Shown piece by piece: positions 5,358 to 7,414 of a stretch of DNA of 7,414 bases. The notes under the pieces are model-generated. The model was not told the DNA's origin. It saw only the letters and a program-made list of their open reading frames with translations, and made no database searches. This DNA is from Chloroflexota bacterium (GTDB taxonomy: Bacteria; Chloroflexota; Dormibacteria; Aeolococcales; Aeolococcaceae), in contig VBHE01000030.1 in the NCBI GenBank assembly GCA_005889515.1, positions 17,439 through 24,852 on the forward strand, read 5' to 3'. The position numbers and the translations under genes were made by a program. How positions within the stretch are numbered: the first letter of the stretch is position 1; every line of letters begins with the position of its first letter.

Positions 5358-6499
5358 GCGGCACCCCTCCGGAGGAGCAGCCGGTCGGGGAAATCGACCC
5401 CGTGGTGGCGCATTCGCGCCAGGCAGCGGTGCGGGAGCTCGGCCGCCGGGCGGAGCGCCCCCGCGGCGTCGCGCGAGCACACGGTGGTGAGCAGCGGCAT
5501 TCCGTCCTCGCCGGAGTCGAGTGCCGCGACCTCCGCCACCCGGCGGCTGCCGCCGGAATCGCGCTCGCAGTGGACGATCACGTCGAGGCCGGAGGAGATC
5601 CACGCCCGCAGGGTGCCGCCGCCGACCGCGGGCAGCGCCATGGCGAGCATCGCCTCCAGCCGGGCGACGGCGTCGGCGGCGCTGTTGGCGTGGAGCGTGG
5701 TCATCGAGCCGGGGTGGCCGGTGTTCATGGCGGCGAGCATGTCCGCCGCCTCGAGCCCGCGCACCTCGCCGACCACGAGCCGGTCGGGACGCATCCGCAG
5801 GGCGTTGCGGACGAGGTCGCGCAGGGTGATCTCCCGCCCGCCGTCGGGCGCGGGCGGCCGGCACTGCTGGCGAACGAGATGAGGGTGCTCCGCGGCGACC
5901 TCGGCGACGTCCTCGAGGAGGAGCAGTCGCTGGCCCGGGGGCACGAGCTCACACAGCGCCGCGAGGAGCGTGGTCTTGCCCGTGCCCGCACCGCCGGCGA
6001 CCAGGATGTTGCACCGGCCGAGCACCGCCGCGTGGAGGAACGCGGCGGCGGTCGGCTCGAGGGCACCCAGCCGGATGAGCTCGTCGACACCGAGGCGGCG
6101 GCGCGGCGGCCGCCGGATGGTCAGCAGCGGCGAGCCGACCGCGACCGGCGGGAGCACCGCGTTCACCCGGCTCCCGTCGGCGAGCCGGGCGTCGACCAGC
6201 GGCGCTCCCTCGTCGATGCGCCGCCCGGTGCCACTCAGCAGCCGCTGCACCACCGCGAGGACGTGGTCGGCATCGCGGAAGCGCACCGGGCTGCGCCGGA
6301 GCCGCCCGTCGACCTCGACGTGGACCTGCTCCGGGGCGTTGACGATGATCTCGGTGACCGCCCGGTCAGCGAAGAGCGCCTCGAGAGGCCCCAGGCCGGC
6401 GAGGTCGTCGGCCGCCGGCGCTGGTGCCTCCGCGGCGACCCAGCCGCGGAGCCCGTCGACCAACCGCCGGCGACCACCACCACTGATCTGTGTATCCAT
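5354..6499 (-). CDS. tadA: Tad/Flp-type pilus assembly ATPase TadA (CpaF family)
   Basis: This is the hexameric secretion ATPase that drives assembly of a Flp/Tad pilus or a related fibre, acting on the cytoplasmic face of TadB and TadC. The 381-residue product has the CpaF N-terminal domain at about 35-130 (VTEIIVNAPEQVHVEVDGRL, and RIDEGAPLVDARLADGSRVN). The RecA-like core follows: Walker A GGAGTGKTT at 169-177 with Lys175, Asp box LLLLEDVAE at about 192-200, Walker B PDRLVVGEVRG with Glu245, and His box NTGHPGSMTTLHAN at about 259-272. All key residues are present. The N-terminus is short for CpaF and lacks the longer leader found in many homologues. The ATG at 6499-6497 has no Shine-Dalgarno but lies 8 bases behind a consensus-like promoter, so a leaderless message is likely. 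It is the first gene of tadABC. The absence of a TadZ-like gene just upstream is unusual. Confidence 0.94.
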   Translation of the reverse strand: MDTQISGGGRRRLVDGLRGWVAAEAPAPAADDLAGLGPLEALFADRAVTEIIVNAPEQVHVEVDGRLRRSPVRFRDADHVLAVVQRLLSGTGRRIDEGAPLVDARLADGSRVNAVLPPVAVGSPLLTIRRPPRRRLGVDELIRLGALEPTAAAFLHAAVLGRCNILVAGGAGTGKTTLLAALCELVPPGQRLLLLEDVAEVAAEHPHLVRQQCRPPAPDGGREITLRDLVRNALRMRPDRLVVGEVRGLEAADMLAAMNTGHPGSMTTLHANSAADAVARLEAMLAMALPAVGGGTLRAWISSGLDVIVHCERDSGGSRRVAEVAALDSGEDGMPLLTTVCSRDAAGALRPAAELPHRCLARMRHHGVDFPDRLLLRRGAA

Positions 6500-6518
6500 G
6501 GCGCGAGACGATACACAG
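6488..6518. promoter_or_regulatory. Inverted repeat over the tadA -10 box and start codon (putative operator)
   Basis: CTGTGTATC (6488-6496) and GATACACAG (6510-6518) are perfect 9-base inverted arms separated by 13 bases. Their centres are 22 bases apart, about two helical turns, as expected for a dimeric regulator binding one DNA face. The right arm contains most of the -10 box (6508-6513) and the left arm lies at the start of the coding sequence. Because transcription should begin near 6500, only one arm would be transcribed, so an RNA hairpin is unlikely and a DNA operator is the better reading. Confidence 0.6.
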
Positions 6519-6536
6519 GGTTGTGGTGAATGTCAA
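6508..6536 (-). promoter_or_regulatory. tadABC promoter (leaderless)
   Basis: On the minus strand, a perfect -35 TTGACA (6536-6531), a 17-base spacer and the -10 TATCGT (6513-6508, TAnnnT) are followed by 8 bases (CTCGCGCC) and then the tadA ATG. Transcription start would fall at or within a base or two of the ATG. No ribosome binding site could fit, which agrees with a leaderless message. This is the best-matched promoter in the window. Confidence 0.78.
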
Positions 6537-6539
6537 CCC
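6518..6539. promoter_or_regulatory. Second inverted repeat over the tadA -35 box
   Basis: GGGTTG (6518-6523) and CAACCC (6534-6539) are perfect 6-base inverted arms separated by 10 bases. The right arm overlaps the -35 hexamer. It abuts the repeat over the -10 box but has a different sequence, so a second regulator or an activator site is possible. The evidence is symmetry and position only. Confidence 0.4.
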
Positions 6540-6596
6540 ACACCCGGCGCCGGTCCGCAGATCCCACAACTCCATCAAACGTAACGAGTGTGCTGC

Positions 6597-6613
6597 CGCC
6601 CGGGCGCCGGGCG
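6597..6613. repeat. GC-only hairpin
   Basis: CGCCCGG (6597-6603) and CCGGGCG (6607-6613) form a 7-base-pair stem with a GCG loop. No T tract follows on either strand, so it is not a standard terminator. It separates the tadA promoter from the A/T-rich patch. Confidence 0.35.
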
Positions 6614-6636
6614 CGGCCTGTCCCTAACTCCCGAGA

Positions 6637-6665
6637 TGGACGACAAGAGCCACTGGTGTTAGAGT
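6637..6665 (+). promoter_or_regulatory. Possible promoter for the plus-strand P-loop gene
   Basis: TGGACG (6637-6642, four of six bases of TTGACA), a 17-base spacer and TAGAGT (6660-6665, TAnnnT) form a candidate sigma-70-type promoter. TG at 6657-6658, one base before the hexamer, adds an extended -10. It is the only plausible plus-strand promoter seen in this gap and would leave a leader of about 280 bases before the ATG at 6954. It is weak evidence by itself. Confidence 0.35.
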
Positions 6666-6770
6666 TTTTTGCACAGATTCACATCTGATGATGGCGGGAA
6701 GGCGTGTGAGTCCGCTGCGAGTCCCGGCCGCGGCGTCGAGCATCGAGGTGACCGCTCTGGTCGTTCACCC

Positions 6771-6801
6771 ACGATCCAGTGGGACGACACGATCCGAGTG
6801 G
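6771..6801 (+). repeat. Near-perfect direct repeat upstream of the P-loop gene
   Basis: ACGATCCAGTGG (6771-6782) is followed by ACGATCCGAGTGG (6789-6801). The two copies are identical apart from one inserted G, with start points 18 bases apart. Two same-facing copies at this spacing could bind a regulator. If ATG 6804 were the true start, they would sit directly before it. Confidence 0.4.
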
Positions 6802-6953
6802 CGATGAGAGGCGGCTCACATCCAACGAGGTCGCCAGGCGGCGGAGGCACGCCGCCGCCGGTGACGACCTCGCGGCGCCGGGGGCGAGACGGCACCGCGA
6901 CGACCGGAGGGAGGAGGGAGATCACCGCAGGCGAGGCGTCCCTCGACGGGGCG

Positions 6954-7414
6954 ATGAAGTGGACGTATGTGACCCGAACGTTGCCGCGCGACATCGCGGT
7001 GGCGGTGGGTGAGTGGCGGCGGCCACCGTGGCCGGGCGACCTCGTGGTCGCGAGGGTCGCGGAGCTGGGGATGCACCGACACGCGGAGACCCGGGCGGGG
7101 AGGCGAATGCGGCTCCACGCCGGCGACCGAATCGTCGGCGCCCTCGGGAACCGCTACGCGACCGACTTCTACGAGGGGTACGTCCTCGACAACCGCTGCA
7201 CCCACCTGCTGACCGCCGGCGGGCTCATCGGCACCGTGGTCTCGGCCCACGACGTACGCGGACGTCCCACCCAGCTGGAGATCGTCGGCGGGCTCTGCGA
7301 CGCCTCGGCGCGGCCACTGTCCACCGAGGACTTCGCCGCGCTGGTCCCGCCGAGGGCGGCGTCCCATCCCACCACCGTCGCGGTGGTCGGCTCGGGGATG
7401 AACGCCGGCAAGAC
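6954..7414 (+). CDS. P-loop NTPase-like protein with unrecognised N-terminal domain (partial)
   Basis: 153 codons are visible before the window ends. I do not recognise the family with certainty. Residues about 1-115 look like a compact beta-rich domain (PGDLVVARVAELG, MRLHAGDRIVGALGNRYATD, LLTAGGLIGTVVSAH). A Pro/Ala linker (about 120-138) follows, then TVAVVGSGMNAGK, whose final codon starts with AC and so must be Thr: a Walker A motif G-S-G-M-N-A-G-K-T preceded by a hydrophobic strand. A P-loop of this form occurs in DUF1611-like, dethiobiotin synthetase-like and MobB-like proteins; which of these is undecided without the remainder. There is no signal peptide. The ATG at 6954 is chosen because conserved-looking sequence starts there (MKWTYVTRTL). 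The purine-rich stretch at 6909-6920 has no nearby start codon, and in-frame ATG 6804 and GTG 6861 are alternatives. It faces away from tadABC across the shared intergenic region. Confidence 0.82.
   Translation, partial: MKWTYVTRTLPRDIAVAVGEWRRPPWPGDLVVARVAELGMHRHAETRAGRRMRLHAGDRIVGALGNRYATDFYEGYVLDNRCTHLLTAGGLIGTVVSAHDVRGRPTQLEIVGGLCDASARPLSTEDFAALVPPRAASHPTTVAVVGSGMNAGK

Larger units (their letters stand above)
6540..6953. other. Divergent intergenic region between tadA and the P-loop gene
   Basis: About 414 bases beyond the tadA promoter carry no credible gene. Contents seen: a CCGGCGCCGG palindrome (6544-6553); a GC hairpin at 6597-6613; an A/T-rich patch at 6655-6692 that includes a run of six T (6665-6670); a small inverted repeat CAGAT-TCAC-ATCTG (6674-6687); GGTGA...TCACC (6747-6769); and a near-perfect direct repeat at 6771-6801. 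The reading frame of the P-loop gene is open back to a TAG at 6660, with candidate starts at ATG 6804 and GTG 6861. The extra residues are Gly/Arg/Pro-rich and look non-coding. Confidence 0.6.

Noticed and set aside
3436..5490. Long plus-strand open frame of 684 codons opposite tadABC
   Set aside because: Its product is low-complexity Arg/Ala/Pro/Gly sequence without domains, and it runs antisense through the tRNA, tadC and tadB. Open antisense frames are expected when codon third positions are nearly all G or C.
5358..5864. N-terminal extension of tadB within tadA
   Set aside because: The frame is open upstream of the chosen ATG, but the extension is Arg/Pro-rich and lies wholly within tadA coding sequence. 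The ATGA overlap and strong ribosome binding site support 5357.
6650..6670. Possible intrinsic terminator ending in six T
   Set aside because: A T run is present, but only very short stems (3-5 base pairs) can be formed before it, and no gene on the plus strand ends there.
6691..6807. Small plus-strand frame of 38 codons in the divergent gap
   Set aside because: It has no Shine-Dalgarno, no -10 box at leaderless distance, and no recognisable motif.
6659..6994. Minus-strand frame of 111 codons between tadA and the P-loop gene
   Set aside because: It begins inside the P-loop gene on the opposite strand, has no domain or ribosome binding site, and covers the repeats and A/T-rich patch of the intergenic region.
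1..7414. CRISPR array or insertion sequence
   Set aside because: No set of regularly spaced identical repeats, no transposase motif and no terminal inverted repeats with target duplication were found.

Overview
The window comes from a very GC-rich bacterial chromosome. Every credible gene has G or C in most third codon positions, and long open frames appear on the opposite strand as a by-product. The short TadABC-type secretion proteins, the apparently leaderless promoters and the lipoprotein-type ModA would fit an actinobacterium or a high-GC Chloroflexota/Dormibacterota-like lineage. No marker here fixes the phylum.

Layout: almost everything is on the minus strand, so genes are read from right to left. 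Bases 1-2874 hold a molybdate module in the order HTH-Mop regulator, modA, modB, modC, with modC running off the left edge. The regulator joins a MerR/excisionase-type helix-turn-helix to a molybdate-binding Mop/TOBE domain and sits 15 bases upstream of modA. It is therefore probably an autoregulated molybdate sensor that replaces classical ModE. After a 134-base gap comes a DUF4287/DUF5655-type protein of unknown function (3009-3557), and then a complete tRNA-Leu(GAG) with encoded CCA and a recognisable -10 box.

Bases 3808-6499 hold a compact tadA-tadB-tadC operon: the secretion ATPase and two T2SSF-domain inner-membrane proteins of a Flp/Tad pilus or related machine. No pilin, TadE/F-like pseudopilin, prepilin peptidase, TadZ-like or secretin gene lies beside it within the window. 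All four gene junctions inside the two operons are 4-base GTGA or ATGA overlaps, so both are tightly coupled translational units.

The tadA promoter is the clearest regulatory region: TTGACA, a 17-base spacer, TATCGT, then 8 bases to the ATG. One inverted repeat covers its -35 box and a second covers its -10 box and start codon. The mod regulator gene has the same geometry (CATAAT, 8 bases, GTG), so two leaderless transcripts are predicted. To the right, a 454-base divergent intergenic region leads to a plus-strand gene that runs off the right edge. It has an unrecognised N-terminal domain of about 140 residues followed by a Walker A P-loop.

Nothing here can be called a new system with confidence. 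The best leads are the tadA control region, the pilin-less tadABC set with its divergent P-loop partner, and the HTH-Mop regulator with its leaderless promoter.
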